Shown one piece after another: positions 1-8,452 of a DNA stretch of 64,000 nucleotides (position 1 is its first letter; each line of letters starts with the position of its first letter). The notes under the pieces were generated by a model. The model did not search any database. It was given only the letters and a program-made list of their open reading frames with translations, and was not told where the DNA came from. Source of the DNA: an uncultured Oscillospiraceae bacterium (lineage in GTDB: Bacteria > Bacillota > Clostridia > Oscillospirales > Ruminococcaceae); contig CAJUMG010000004.1 in the NCBI GenBank assembly GCA_910587335.1, positions 1 through 64,000 on the forward strand. The letters are read 5' to 3'. The translations under genes and the position numbers were made by a program.

Positions 1-262
<262 letters not shown>

Positions 263-285
263 CTAAATTTCGTTAGCTTAAAACG

Positions 286-637
<352 letters not shown>

Positions 638-642
638 AATCT

Positions 643-670
643 ATTTTAGCTATTTTTCAGGAAAAATCAA
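643..670 (-). promoter_or_regulatory. Sigma-A promoter of groES-groEL
   Basis: On the minus strand, -35 TTGATT, 16-base spacer, -10 TAAAAT, ending a few bases before the CIRCE element, which would cover the transcription start. Position and operator fit the usual clostridial groE arrangement. Confidence 0.6.
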
Positions 671-718
671 GTCTTTCAGATGAATTTTTCCAAAATTAAA
701 AATTCCGTAACAATTCAT

Positions 719-1834
719 CTATTCTGGCAGTGCCGAGCCGCCCCGGTTAATAGTAGATTCCACTTCTACCGAAAAAGAAACCTGATCCAGGGAATCGGCA
801 TAGCTTTCCCGATGCTCTCTCCAGTAATCGGGTTGCTGCTGCGCCAAAATATTGGCGTAGCCCAGCGCGTCGCAGGAAAATTCGTGAAAAAAGCGATCCA
901 GCACATGGGTCGTCTCCTGTTCAATCAGCCGCTCCTGCTCTTTTTCATATCGGTCGCACCGCTGGGAAAAGGAAAGGCCCTCTACAAAGGACAGCTCTTC
1001 GCTTACATTGCTTTGCACCCGAATCAAAACCTCGTAAAAAGGCTTTCCATCCCTGATTTGGGCGGATACCTTTGTAACGGCATCTACTACATCTAAGGTT
1101 GTAGCGCCGCTTTCTTCCTCTAAGGTCAACTGAATTTTTCCCACCTGTCCGGCAGCCCAAAGGATTCCGCGGGTCTCCTGCGGCAGGAAAACGCCCACCT
1201 TTCTGCCATCCCGCAAAACAGCCGCCCCGACAATTTGGATACCGGGATTTTTTTCGTCCCCGGAAAAGGCCGCTACCGGCAGATAGGATCCCACCGCAGG
1301 ATTTTCCAACGACCCTGCAATGCCAAGCAGCTGGGTGCGCACCAATTCCGCGCTGTCTCGATAGCCCTCCAGCATCATTTTTGTAGACAGCACCGGCAGA
1401 ATACTGCTGTCTAGTGGCTCGTTCAGTACCTTTTGCGCTTTTGTATCGGCCAACAAAACATCCACCGTTGGACGAAACTGTGGCTCCGCATTGAAATAAT
1501 CCATGACCGTTTTTATCCCCTCCTGGGCAATGTCTTCCCCCAGAATGAGCAGCTTGGTATGTGCCAAAAAAATCTCTTGGCCCTGCTTTAAATTGGCGTT
1601 TCGCATGGCCTGAGAGATGGTCTTTCCCTGCGCGTGCAGAATTTTGCCGCCGGAGGTATCGTCCCCCTTCTCCGACTCCGGGTCAAATATTTGCAACGTT
1701 AACACATACTCGCCGTCCTCTTTATCCAGCCCGATAGCCTGGACGATAGCCCGCTCGTTCAGCTGAACCGACCGCATACAGCCTGGCAGAAGAAGCAAAA
1801 GAAGAGAAAGGGCGCAAAAGCCGGCTTTTTTCAT
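719..1834 (-). CDS. gerC: Ger(x)C family spore germination lipoprotein
   Basis: The C subunit (371 aa) of a GerA-type germinant receptor, a lipoprotein anchored to the outer face of the spore inner membrane. The N-terminus is a lipoprotein signal: a run of leucines then LLPGC, with Cys19 as the lipid-bearing residue. The family motif NERAIVQAIGLDKEDGEY and the C-terminal half with GLSFSQRCDRYEKEQ are typical. The start at 1834 is chosen for its AAAGGAGGCGGGACA leader and signal peptide; a longer frame exists but has neither. Overlaps the end of gerB by 4 bases, so translationally coupled. Third gene of gerA-gerB-gerC. Confidence 0.9.
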   Translation of the reverse strand: MKKAGFCALSLLLLLLPGCMRSVQLNERAIVQAIGLDKEDGEYVLTLQIFDPESEKGDDTSGGKILHAQGKTISQAMRNANLKQGQEIFLAHTKLLILGEDIAQEGIKTVMDYFNAEPQFRPTVDVLLADTKAQKVLNEPLDSSILPVLSTKMMLEGYRDSAELVRTQLLGIAGSLENPAVGSYLPVAAFSGDEKNPGIQIVGAAVLRDGRKVGVFLPQETRGILWAAGQVGKIQLTLEEESGATTLDVVDAVTKVSAQIRDGKPFYEVLIRVQSNVSEELSFVEGLSFSQRCDRYEKEQERLIEQETTHVLDRFFHEFSCDALGYANILAQQQPDYWREHRESYADSLDQVSFSVEVESTINRGGSALPE

Positions 1835-2904
1835 TGTCCCGCCTCCTTTTTTCGTTTGGATAGCAAAAGCAAGATCGGCAGTAAAACCGTAAGCAGAAGG
1901 ACTGGTATACCGCCGGCAAACAGGTTCCCCAGCTTTTCCAGGATATTGGGCAGTCCGATGAAAAAACCGGACAGCAGCGCTGAAACCACCGTGCAGATGC
2001 TTACCGCGTATTTCGACGCCTTTTGTGGAAGCAGCCGCGCCAGAGATTTGCCCCCTACCTCCAAAAACAGCGCCAGCCGGATCAGTGCCAAAAACACCCA
2101 AATGGCCATATGCAGGCTATCCAGCCGCTGGAATATGGACAGCTCCGCGATTTTCGTCACCGCATAAAACGGGAATCGTTGGGTCCCGGCATAATCCCCC
2201 AAAGCGGCGGTGGCAAACAGGATGATCCCATCCAGAACGACAAAGGACAAAAGGCTCCACTTCCAGAAAACGCCACCGCCGTTTTTGTTGACGGCAGGGA
2301 GCAAAAACAACAGCGCTACTGTCTCTACATTGCCAAGAGTAAAGCGGATAAATAGGCGTAGCTGGCTTTGCCATCCGTCGTAGGAAGGGGGACGGAGGAA
2401 TTCCCATTGGGCCTGGGGCCATACACTAACACCCACAAACAAAACCGCCGCCACCAGCGCCACCAACACAAAGGACCCAAAACGCGCGGTCGGCTCGTAT
2501 CCCATCGAGGCCGTATAACCGGCAACCACAAAAATCAGCAGAATAAGCGTCCATGGGGAGCTTTGGGGATAGGCGGCGCTGGTCAGAAAATAGGAAAAAG
2601 AACAGGCGGTCTGCACCAGTACGCAGATGGAAAACAGCAAAAATACCACCGGAAAGAGAAGGCCCATTCTCCCCCATCTTTCCCCCGCAATATCCAAAAG
2701 TCCTTTCCCCTTGTTTTTTTGCAATAGAAAATAAGCTGGCAGCAAAAGCAGCACGCTTGCCAAAATGGAGAGGGGCAGCCAAATTGCGGCGGTCAGCGCC
2801 TGCGGTCCTTCCCGCTGAGGTTCGGCCAAAAAGAAGTGGGTAACCCGGCTTAAAAACAAAAGGACCGCCAGCTGCCAGGCACTGATTGCGGACTCTCCTT
2901 TCAA
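1831..2904 (-). CDS. gerB: Spore germination permease subunit (GerB family, endospore APC-type)
   Basis: The 357-residue multipass B subunit of the germinant receptor, related to amino-acid permeases and thought to bind the germinant. About ten hydrophobic helices span the protein, beginning SAWQLAVLLFLSRVTHFF and ending LLLTVLLPILLLLSKRK. Starts with TTG at 2904, eight bases after AAGGAGG. Eighteen bases after gerA and overlapping gerC. Which germinant it recognises cannot be read from sequence. Confidence 0.88.
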   Translation of the reverse strand: MKGESAISAWQLAVLLFLSRVTHFFLAEPQREGPQALTAAIWLPLSILASVLLLLPAYFLLQKNKGKGLLDIAGERWGRMGLLFPVVFLLFSICVLVQTACSFSYFLTSAAYPQSSPWTLILLIFVVAGYTASMGYEPTARFGSFVLVALVAAVLFVGVSVWPQAQWEFLRPPSYDGWQSQLRLFIRFTLGNVETVALLFLLPAVNKNGGGVFWKWSLLSFVVLDGIILFATAALGDYAGTQRFPFYAVTKIAELSIFQRLDSLHMAIWVFLALIRLALFLEVGGKSLARLLPQKASKYAVSICTVVSALLSGFFIGLPNILEKLGNLFAGGIPVLLLTVLLPILLLLSKRKKEAGQ

Positions 2905-2922
2905 ACAAATCGCCTCCTTATC

Positions 2923-4452
2923 TCATTTGATTTCCGTACCGGGCAGGTTCTGAATTTTCAGCTTTTTACGGCCCAGTTTCTTCCATCCTTCCCGCAGCAG
3001 CACATCCCGCATGGCGAACATCTGGAACGGCGATTCCGGCGACATACTGGGAATACCATAGGCGTTGACCGAACAAAGGTTGACGATCATCCAGGCCATC
3101 CCCAGTGCCATACCGAAAATCCCCAATGTTCCGCCAATGATAATAAAGCCAAAGCGCATGATGGTTACCTCCTGGAACAGCGACGGCACCACAAAGGAGC
3201 TTAAAGCGGTCAGGGCCACCACCATGACCATAGGGGAACTGATAAGGCCTGCCGTCACCGCCGCATCGCCAATGACCAGCGCCCCGATGATGCCGATTGC
3301 ATGTCCGATAGGCCGGGGCAAACGAAGGCCTGCCTCCCGCATCAGCTCATAGATAAAATGGATCAAAAGCGCCTCCAGCATCAGTGGAAACGGAACATCC
3401 TGCTCTGCCGCGGTGACGTTTAACAAAAGCGCTTCGGGGAAAAGCTCCGGATGAAAGGTCCCCACCGCCACATACAGTCCCGGCAGCAAAATGGTAAAGA
3501 AAAAAGCCAAATATTTTAGCCACCGCTCAAATACAGCGTAATAGGGCCGGTGGGTATAGTCGTCGATGCTTTGGAAATTTTCGTTAAAAAAATAAGGGAC
3601 GATCAGGGCGAAGGGGGTTCCGTCCACCAGAATGCCCACCCTGCCTTCGCTGACCTTTGCGCAGAGGGTATCCGGGCGCTGGGTCGTTCCCACATTGGAA
3701 AAAATCGAGGCGATATCCGTATCTAGAAACGGCTGGATATAGCCGGATTCCAGAATAATATCAGTTGGAATTTCCTGAATCCGGCGGCGGATGTCCCTTA
3801 AAAGCTCCGGCGCAACCATATCGGTCTGATAAATTAAGCACAGATCGGTTTTGCTTTTGACCCCCGCCTTCATCAGCTCCATCTTTAGATCCGGAGACTT
3901 TACACGCCGGCGCACCATGGTCATATTGATACGAATCGGTTCGGTAAAGCCCTCGCGGGATCCCCGGACGTTTTCCTCCGACGACGGTTCGGATACGCTG
4001 CGGAACTGAAATCCCTGTACGCCGGCTACGATGGTCTGAGGGATTCCGTCAATCATAATGCCGGCAAAACCGGACATTAAAAAGGGGAACAGCTCCCCCA
4101 GCGTCTGTACCTGACTTTGATCCATTCCCAATACCGCCTCGTGCAGGATCCAGTCCTGTAGCGCCTGGGGCGTAGGGTTCTCGAGGGTCAGACTTCCCAA
4201 CGGATCAAGAATAATTTCGGTCAGGGTCTGAAGGCTGAACATGCCCTCAAACATCATGAGCTTGACCGGTATCCCACAGACCGTGATCTCTCGAACCATA
4301 AAATCCGCTGTGTCATGCAGCGCAGCACGGATGGTCACAAGATTTTCTTTGGCGTTGGCGGTCAGCGGAATCGACTCGGTTTCCGACGGCTTTGGGGTGA
4401 CATAAAGCTGCTTTTCCTTTTCTTTTATTTTTTTTGCAAACCATTGCGGCAT
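2923..4452 (-). CDS. gerA: Spore germination protein GerA family
   Basis: The A subunit (about 509 aa) of the germinant receptor. A hydrophilic N-terminal domain of roughly 270 residues is followed by several membrane helices (for example YLAFFFTILLPGLYVAVG and LNVTAAEQDVPFPLMLEALL) and a cytoplasmic tail. Hallmarks are the GRVGILVDGTPFALIVP and RLPRPIGHAIGIIGALVIGDAAV segments. The frame is open to 4548; the ATG at 4452 is preferred because GAAGGG lies six bases ahead, while the start at 4476 lacks a ribosome site. First gene of the operon; it probably responds to a nutrient germinant with gerB and gerC. Confidence 0.9.
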   Translation of the reverse strand: MPQWFAKKIKEKEKQLYVTPKPSETESIPLTANAKENLVTIRAALHDTADFMVREITVCGIPVKLMMFEGMFSLQTLTEIILDPLGSLTLENPTPQALQDWILHEAVLGMDQSQVQTLGELFPFLMSGFAGIMIDGIPQTIVAGVQGFQFRSVSEPSSEENVRGSREGFTEPIRINMTMVRRRVKSPDLKMELMKAGVKSKTDLCLIYQTDMVAPELLRDIRRRIQEIPTDIILESGYIQPFLDTDIASIFSNVGTTQRPDTLCAKVSEGRVGILVDGTPFALIVPYFFNENFQSIDDYTHRPYYAVFERWLKYLAFFFTILLPGLYVAVGTFHPELFPEALLLNVTAAEQDVPFPLMLEALLIHFIYELMREAGLRLPRPIGHAIGIIGALVIGDAAVTAGLISSPMVMVVALTALSSFVVPSLFQEVTIMRFGFIIIGGTLGIFGMALGMAWMIVNLCSVNAYGIPSMSPESPFQMFAMRDVLLREGWKKLGRKKLKIQNLPGTEIK

Positions 4453-4524
4453 ATGGATCCCTTCTTTCTCTGACATTGTTGCCAGATCTCGGGAAAAACA
4501 TGCGCCGGCTCCCGCAAAAAACAA

Positions 4525-4554
4525 TGCATAAAGGAAAAAAAGCGGCACATACTA
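4525..4554 (+). promoter_or_regulatory. Sigma-G-like (forespore) promoter of the DUF421-DUF4363 pair
   Basis: TGCATA at 4525-4530, 17-base spacer, CATACTA at 4548-4554. This matches the Bacillus sigma-G consensus TGMATA-N17/18-CATAMTA exactly. The start codon of the DUF421 gene is 35 bases downstream behind AGGAGGG. No good sigma-A promoter is visible in the same stretch. Confidence 0.6.
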
Positions 4555-4588
4555 CAAGCACAAAAAGCACAGGAGGGAATTTGCGCTT

Positions 4589-5272
4589 ATGTCAGTAAAT
4601 TTTCTGCGCACGATAATCCTATACATAGTGATTGTCGTAGCGGTACGGATTATGGGAAAACGGCAGATTGGCGAGTTATCCCCCACCGAGCTTGTTATCA
4701 CCATCCTAATTTCCAACATCGCCACCCTGCCCATTGAAGATACAAACATTCCCCTGACCGCGGGGCTTGTTTCCATTTTCACACTGGTTGCCTGCGAGGT
4801 ATTGGTGTCCGGTCTTTTGCTAAAAAGCCCCAGAATGCGAAAAATTGTTTCCGGTTCTCCCCGGGTGCTGATTCGAGATGGGGTGATTGACCAAAAGCAG
4901 ATGTCCGCCCTGCGCCTTTCCATCGACGATTTGACCGCCCAGCTGCGGGGACAGGGATGCTTTGATATCAGCCAGGTGGCGTTTGCAGTGGTGGAAACCA
5001 CCGGAAAGCTGAACATCTTTCAAAAGTTCGGTTCTCAGCAGACGACCAACCAAAATTTACATGTAAAAGAGCCAAAAAACGCCGATGCGCCGCCGATGGT
5101 CGTGGTTTCCGACGGCCGCATTAGCGAACCGGCTCTTCATTTCTGCGAAAAAGATTCGGAATGGCTGGGGAATTTGCTGCTGGAAAAGGGGTGTCCGCTG
5201 GAAGAAGTTTTCTTATTGACCTGCGACCGAAACGGAAACTATAAACTGATCAAAAAGGAGGGGACACCATGA
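4589..5272 (+). CDS. DUF421 (YetF-type) membrane protein
   Basis: A 227-residue member of the DUF421/YetF family. Three N-terminal membrane segments lie at about residues 6-22, 34-50 and 57-78, followed by a soluble domain with the family signature GSPRVLIRDGVIDQKQM and the DLTAQLRGQGCFDISQVAFAVVETTGKL strand-helix region. In Bacillus, relatives are spore inner-membrane proteins affecting spore resistance. ATG follows AGGAGGG. Divergent from the ger operon, overlapping the next gene by 4 bases, and behind a sigma-G-type promoter, so a spore membrane role is likely but inferred. Confidence 0.85.
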   Translation: MSVNFLRTIILYIVIVVAVRIMGKRQIGELSPTELVITILISNIATLPIEDTNIPLTAGLVSIFTLVACEVLVSGLLLKSPRMRKIVSGSPRVLIRDGVIDQKQMSALRLSIDDLTAQLRGQGCFDISQVAFAVVETTGKLNIFQKFGSQQTTNQNLHVKEPKNADAPPMVVVSDGRISEPALHFCEKDSEWLGNLLLEKGCPLEEVFLLTCDRNGNYKLIKKEGTP

Positions 5273-5649
5273 AGCGCGTGATCCTGTGTATCGCCATTTT
5301 GCTGGTGATCATGCTTTTATGCACCGCCAGCCTTGTGACCACCTCCCGGTACCAATACGTTCTCACCCAAGAGGTGCGGGACCTAGAGCAGGCAATTTAC
5401 CAAAAAACCTTTGAGCAGCTTTCTGCTCAGGCAGCGGCTTTGTGTCAGAAGTGGATGGAAGCCGAGCATGTGCTGATCCGCTTTATCCGCCACACCCAAC
5501 TGGACGAGATCACCAGCGCTATGGCCCGTTTGGAAATGCTGGCAAAATACGGGGATCTTTCCGAATTTTCCGCTGAGCTGGGCCGGATTAAAAGCTTGCT
5601 GCACCACATCTATGATTCAGAGCTTCCCTATCTGCGCAATATTCTCTAG
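5269..5649 (+). CDS. DUF4363 family protein
   Basis: A 126-residue protein with one N-terminal membrane segment (residues 4-22, rich in I, L, M) followed by a helical extracytoplasmic region beginning SRYQYVLTQEVRDLEQ. Size and pattern fit the DUF4363 family, whose members often follow DUF421 genes in Clostridia. Starts inside the stop of the DUF421 gene (ATGA overlap), indicating a coupled pair that probably works as a unit in the spore membrane. Biochemical function unknown. Confidence 0.75.
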   Translation: MKRVILCIAILLVIMLLCTASLVTTSRYQYVLTQEVRDLEQAIYQKTFEQLSAQAAALCQKWMEAEHVLIRFIRHTQLDEITSAMARLEMLAKYGDLSEFSAELGRIKSLLHHIYDSELPYLRNIL

Positions 5650-5678
5650 TGCGTTAAAAAGCCCCTGTCTGCATTCTT

Positions 5679-6509
5679 CTACTCTTTTTCGTCGTTATTG
5701 TTAAACTGAATCGGCTGGACCTTTTCGGTCAATTTTTCAAAACGATACCCCTGTGCTGTCAGCTGGTCAATAACCGGCCCCACCGCTTGGGCGGTAGAAA
5801 CCCGCATTGTATCGTCGTGGCAAAGGATAATGACCTTATCCTTGTCCTTAGCGCCTTTTACAATATTACGAATGAGTGTATCGGTGTCGGTCATGTAGGA
5901 TTTGTCATCGCCGGATACCAAATTCCAATCGTAATAGATATATCCTCTGCGCCGCATTTCGATCCGGATGGCCTTTTGGACCGAAGGACTGGCAAAGCTA
6001 TTTTTTACGCTGCCGCCTGGAAAACGGAAAATCTTTGGTTCCACACCGGTGGCGGTGAAAATCTTTTCCCGGATTTTGTGAAAATCGGCCAGGTAATTTT
6101 CTACACTGGCATAGATGTCTCCGTATTCATGGGAATAGGTGTGCATGCCGATGCTGTGTCCCTCATCGACGATTCGTTTTAGAATCGCGTCGGAATCGAC
6201 ACCGGGCGACTCCTGGCCGGTAACAAAAAAGGTGGCCTTTACCCCTTTTTCCTTCAGGGTATCCAAAATGGCAATGGTGTTTTTGGAGGGACCGTCATCA
6301 AAGGTGTAGTAGACTACCTTTCCCTCTTCTTTTTCAAATACGTCTGTGGGTTCCACATACATATCCGGATACAAATCCTTATAGGCCGAGTCGGACATCG
6401 TGTTAGCGGAGAGGAAAAATTGGCCCACCCCCCACAGTAATCCACAGCAGGCCGCCACGGCAGTCACTGTAAGTATCTTGATTTTACTGCATTTGATTAA
6501 ACAGAACAT
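5679..6509 (-). CDS. Polysaccharide deacetylase (NodB domain), membrane-anchored
   Basis: A 276-residue metal-dependent deacetylase of the carbohydrate esterase 4 family, likely acting on peptidoglycan or a related N-acetyl polymer outside the membrane. An N-terminal hydrophobic segment (residues 9-34) anchors or exports it. NodB motifs are in order: TFDDGP (Asp71, Asp72), HTYSHEYGD with the two metal-binding histidines, RFPGGS, DWN and ILCHDD. It resembles PdaA/PdaB-type enzymes of spore formers, but substrate and sporulation role are not provable here. Single gene; a strong hairpin lies upstream. Confidence 0.88.
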   Translation of the reverse strand: MFCLIKCSKIKILTVTAVAACCGLLWGVGQFFLSANTMSDSAYKDLYPDMYVEPTDVFEKEEGKVVYYTFDDGPSKNTIAILDTLKEKGVKATFFVTGQESPGVDSDAILKRIVDEGHSIGMHTYSHEYGDIYASVENYLADFHKIREKIFTATGVEPKIFRFPGGSVKNSFASPSVQKAIRIEMRRRGYIYYDWNLVSGDDKSYMTDTDTLIRNIVKGAKDKDKVIILCHDDTMRVSTAQAVGPVIDQLTAQGYRFEKLTEKVQPIQFNNNDEKE

Positions 6510-6564
6510 AATTGATCCACCAACCTTCTGTTTTTAAATGTATTTCTCCTCTTTGTCCGTTTAT

Positions 6565-6617
6565 GTGCAGAAAAAGAAAAACAGGCGAAAAATTCGCCTG
6601 TTTTTCTTTTTCTGCAC
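6565..6617 (-). terminator. Long perfect stem-loop, probable terminator of the XRE gene
   Basis: Two 25-base arms (6565-6589 and 6593-6617) are perfect reverse complements with an AAA loop. The core caggcgaa/ttcgcctg is followed on both strands by TTTTTCTTTTTC, so it can terminate from either side. It lies 20 bases after the XRE gene and 55 bases before the deacetylase start. Confidence 0.75.
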
Positions 6618-6638
6618 TTTCCTTTAAAATACTTTGCC

Positions 6639-7367
6639 CTATCCTTTTTCTGCGGATCCGCTCTCCGGCTGCACAGGCGCGGTTTGCATTTGATCGGAAA
6701 CCTGTTCAAATACCACCTTGCCGCCTGCCCGGACACCCTTTTGTACGCTTCCCTTGACATTCACATTTTTCCCGGCGCTGATTTTCCCGCCGACGTTTTG
6801 ACCGACCTGGCAGTCTTTTCCCGCATGGACATTGCCTCCAACGCCGCCATGGATCACAGCATCCTTTCCGGCGGTTACGCTGCCGGCTTTTACATCACCT
6901 AAGATCGTAACATCTTTTCCAGCGGTGGCGGATCCCCCAATATCTTTTTCGCAGGTTAAGTTAACCGCACAATGGACGTTTTGAACTGGACCGTTATAAC
7001 GGAACATCATATTCTGCCGTTCGTTTCCGATAAAGAATCGGCGCAGACGGTGCCCCTGATAGACCACCACATGAAAATCCCCGTTATCCGGCCAAGGCAA
7101 GTTCTGTACAATGCCGATAGGCGGCTGATCCGGGATCTCGACTGTTTTTTCCGGGAGGCCAAACAGACTGTCGATGGTCACATCAAATATCCCGGCGATC
7201 TGTGGAAGCAGTCCAATATCCGGGCAGGAATGCTTCGATTCCCACTTGCTGACAGCCTGCGGGCTGATGCCCAATTGGGCGGCAAGCTGTTCCTGGGTCA
7301 TATTCGCTTTCTTACGTAAGCTGCTGATTGTATCACATAACCTATCATAGTAATTCCGTTCTTCCAT
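6639..7367 (-). CDS. XRE-family regulator with C-terminal beta-helix (bactofilin-like) repeats
   Basis: A 242-residue two-part protein. Residues 10-66 form a Cro/C1-type helix-turn-helix with MTQEQLAAQLGISPQAVSKWE and PDIGLLPQIAGIFDVTIDSLFG. A linker domain of about 60 residues follows. From about residue 125 to 220 short repeats of the type AGKDVTILGDVKAGSVTAGK occur, as in polymer-forming (bactofilin-like) right-handed beta helices. ATG at 7367 follows AAGGAGG. Such HTH-repeat fusions occur in Clostridia; whether the repeats assemble or sense something is unknown. Monocistronic, ending at the strong hairpin. Confidence 0.8.
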   Translation of the reverse strand: MEERNYYDRLCDTISSLRKKANMTQEQLAAQLGISPQAVSKWESKHSCPDIGLLPQIAGIFDVTIDSLFGLPEKTVEIPDQPPIGIVQNLPWPDNGDFHVVVYQGHRLRRFFIGNERQNMMFRYNGPVQNVHCAVNLTCEKDIGGSATAGKDVTILGDVKAGSVTAGKDAVIHGGVGGNVHAGKDCQVGQNVGGKISAGKNVNVKGSVQKGVRAGGKVVFEQVSDQMQTAPVQPESGSAEKG

Positions 7368-7644
7368 AGGTGGGACCTCCTTCTGTTTCTGCTTGCCATG
7401 GCACTTTTCATTGTACCGGTCAGAGCGATTTGTGGCAATAGACCGCTCGTTGATTTTTTATAAACTATTGGTTGTATGGCCTATAAGCCACCTAAAATTC
7501 CCACGAAACGCATCTGTTTTCTTCTCAACCAGCGGTTGTTTCGATATTATACAGCACAAAATTTCCTTGTTTATCCCTTTATTTCATGATATCCTAGGTA
7601 TAAGAAGATATGTCGTGCCAATTTTGTAAACAAGGGGTATTATT

Positions 7645-8226
7645 ATGAAATATTTAAACCAACTGGATTACGCTGATGTTCCTTATCCCACCGACGTAAA
7701 AAACCCAGACAGTCCCATGAAGGACGGTAGCATCAAAAGAGCCGGATGTGGTTTATGCTGCCTTTGCATGGCAGTCGACCGGCTTACTACCGAGTCTCTG
7801 CCGCTGTTGGAATGCCGTGATCTGGCGGTGGAGCACAAAGCAAATCTCGATCCTGGCACCGATCTGGAGGTACTCAGCCCGGTTATCGCAGAAAAATTCC
7901 ACCTGCGTTATGAACCGACCGATGATCTTCAGAAGATGATCCGTTTCGTTCAAAACGGCGGCTGCGCCATCGCCAATGTGGGCGGGGACCGGGACGACGG
8001 CCAATACACCGGCGTATTTTCTCATGGCGGGCATTTTGTCGCGGTCATCAGCGCCGACGAAAAAGAGCTTTGCATTCTGGACCCATCTTTAAAAGAGGGA
8101 AAGTTTGATGAACCCGGCCGGGAGGGCAAGGTGCGGGTTGAAGGGGTTTTCGCCTACTGCGCTCCTTCCATTCTGGATCGGGATACCGACAATCGCTCTC
8201 CCCGGTACTATTTGTTCTCTCGCTGA
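7645..8226 (+). CDS. C39-like (papain-fold) peptidase family protein, cytosolic
   Basis: A 193-residue protein with the layout of C39-like cysteine peptidases: AGCGLCCLCMAV near residues 33-44 supplies the candidate nucleophile cysteine, GGHFVAVIS near residue 130 the histidine, and ILDPS the aspartate. No signal peptide, ABC domain or membrane helix is present, so it is not a bacteriocin exporter. It stands alone with a terminator behind it. Substrate unknown; it could also be an inactive or structural relative. Confidence 0.65.
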   Translation: MKYLNQLDYADVPYPTDVKNPDSPMKDGSIKRAGCGLCCLCMAVDRLTTESLPLLECRDLAVEHKANLDPGTDLEVLSPVIAEKFHLRYEPTDDLQKMIRFVQNGGCAIANVGGDRDDGQYTGVFSHGGHFVAVISADEKELCILDPSLKEGKFDEPGREGKVRVEGVFAYCAPSILDRDTDNRSPRYYLFSR

Positions 8227-8251
8227 TTTTCCAAAGAAAAATTGCCTGTTC

Positions 8252-8302
8252 GGATCATTCTATGCTGTCCTCCAGATAGGTCATAGAATGATCCTTTTGT
8301 TT
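8252..8302 (+). terminator. Rho-independent terminator after the C39-like gene
   Basis: Arms ggatcattctatg (8252-8264) and catagaatgatcc (8282-8294), 13 perfect pairs with a 17-base loop, followed by TTTTGTTTTTT. Confidence 0.85.
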
Positions 8303-8372
8303 TTTATCGCGTACCATTCGCTGTAAAGAACTAAGAAATTTTCCGAAAATCATAGAATAAAAGTATGATTTG

Positions 8373-8381
8373 TGTTATAAT
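8373..8381 (+). promoter_or_regulatory. Extended -10 promoter of the MATE gene
   Basis: TGTTATAAT: a consensus -10 (8376-8381) with the TGn extension, but a poor -35. It starts a transcript about 65 bases upstream of the MATE start codon, which leaves room for the structured leader. Confidence 0.5.
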
Positions 8382-8404
8382 GGGATTATATTTTTTGAAA
8401 AATC

Positions 8405-8452
8405 GTATCAGGTGGTGAGATTGCCGTCACCGGGTAGGTGTGGCAGCAGGAC
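8405..8452 (+). ncRNA. Structured leader, candidate guanidine-IV (mepA-type) riboswitch
   Basis: Between promoter and start codon GGTG (8411-8414) can pair with CACC (8428-8431). The enclosed loop contains TGCC (8422-8425), complementary to GGCA (8442-8445), giving a loop-to-downstream pseudoknot. The linker CCGGGTAGG is a conserved-looking single strand. From memory, the mepA motif (guanidine-IV riboswitch), found upstream of MATE genes in Clostridia, has such a hairpin, GGGUAGG-like linker and pseudoknot. The distal partner abuts the start codon, so translational control is possible. Not verified against a covariance model. Confidence 0.45.

Noticed and set aside
678..720. AGATGAATT...AATTCATCT inverted repeat after gerC
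   Set aside because: AT-rich stem with a 25-base loop and no T-run; too weak to call the ger operon terminator.
4600..4680. Search for a sigma-G promoter for gerA on the minus strand
   Set aside because: CATAATC at 4648-4654 has no matching -35; gerA promoter not located.
6510..6560. Sigma-E-like -10 (AATACATT) upstream of the deacetylase
   Set aside because: No acceptable -35 at 13-16 bases; cannot support mother-cell expression.
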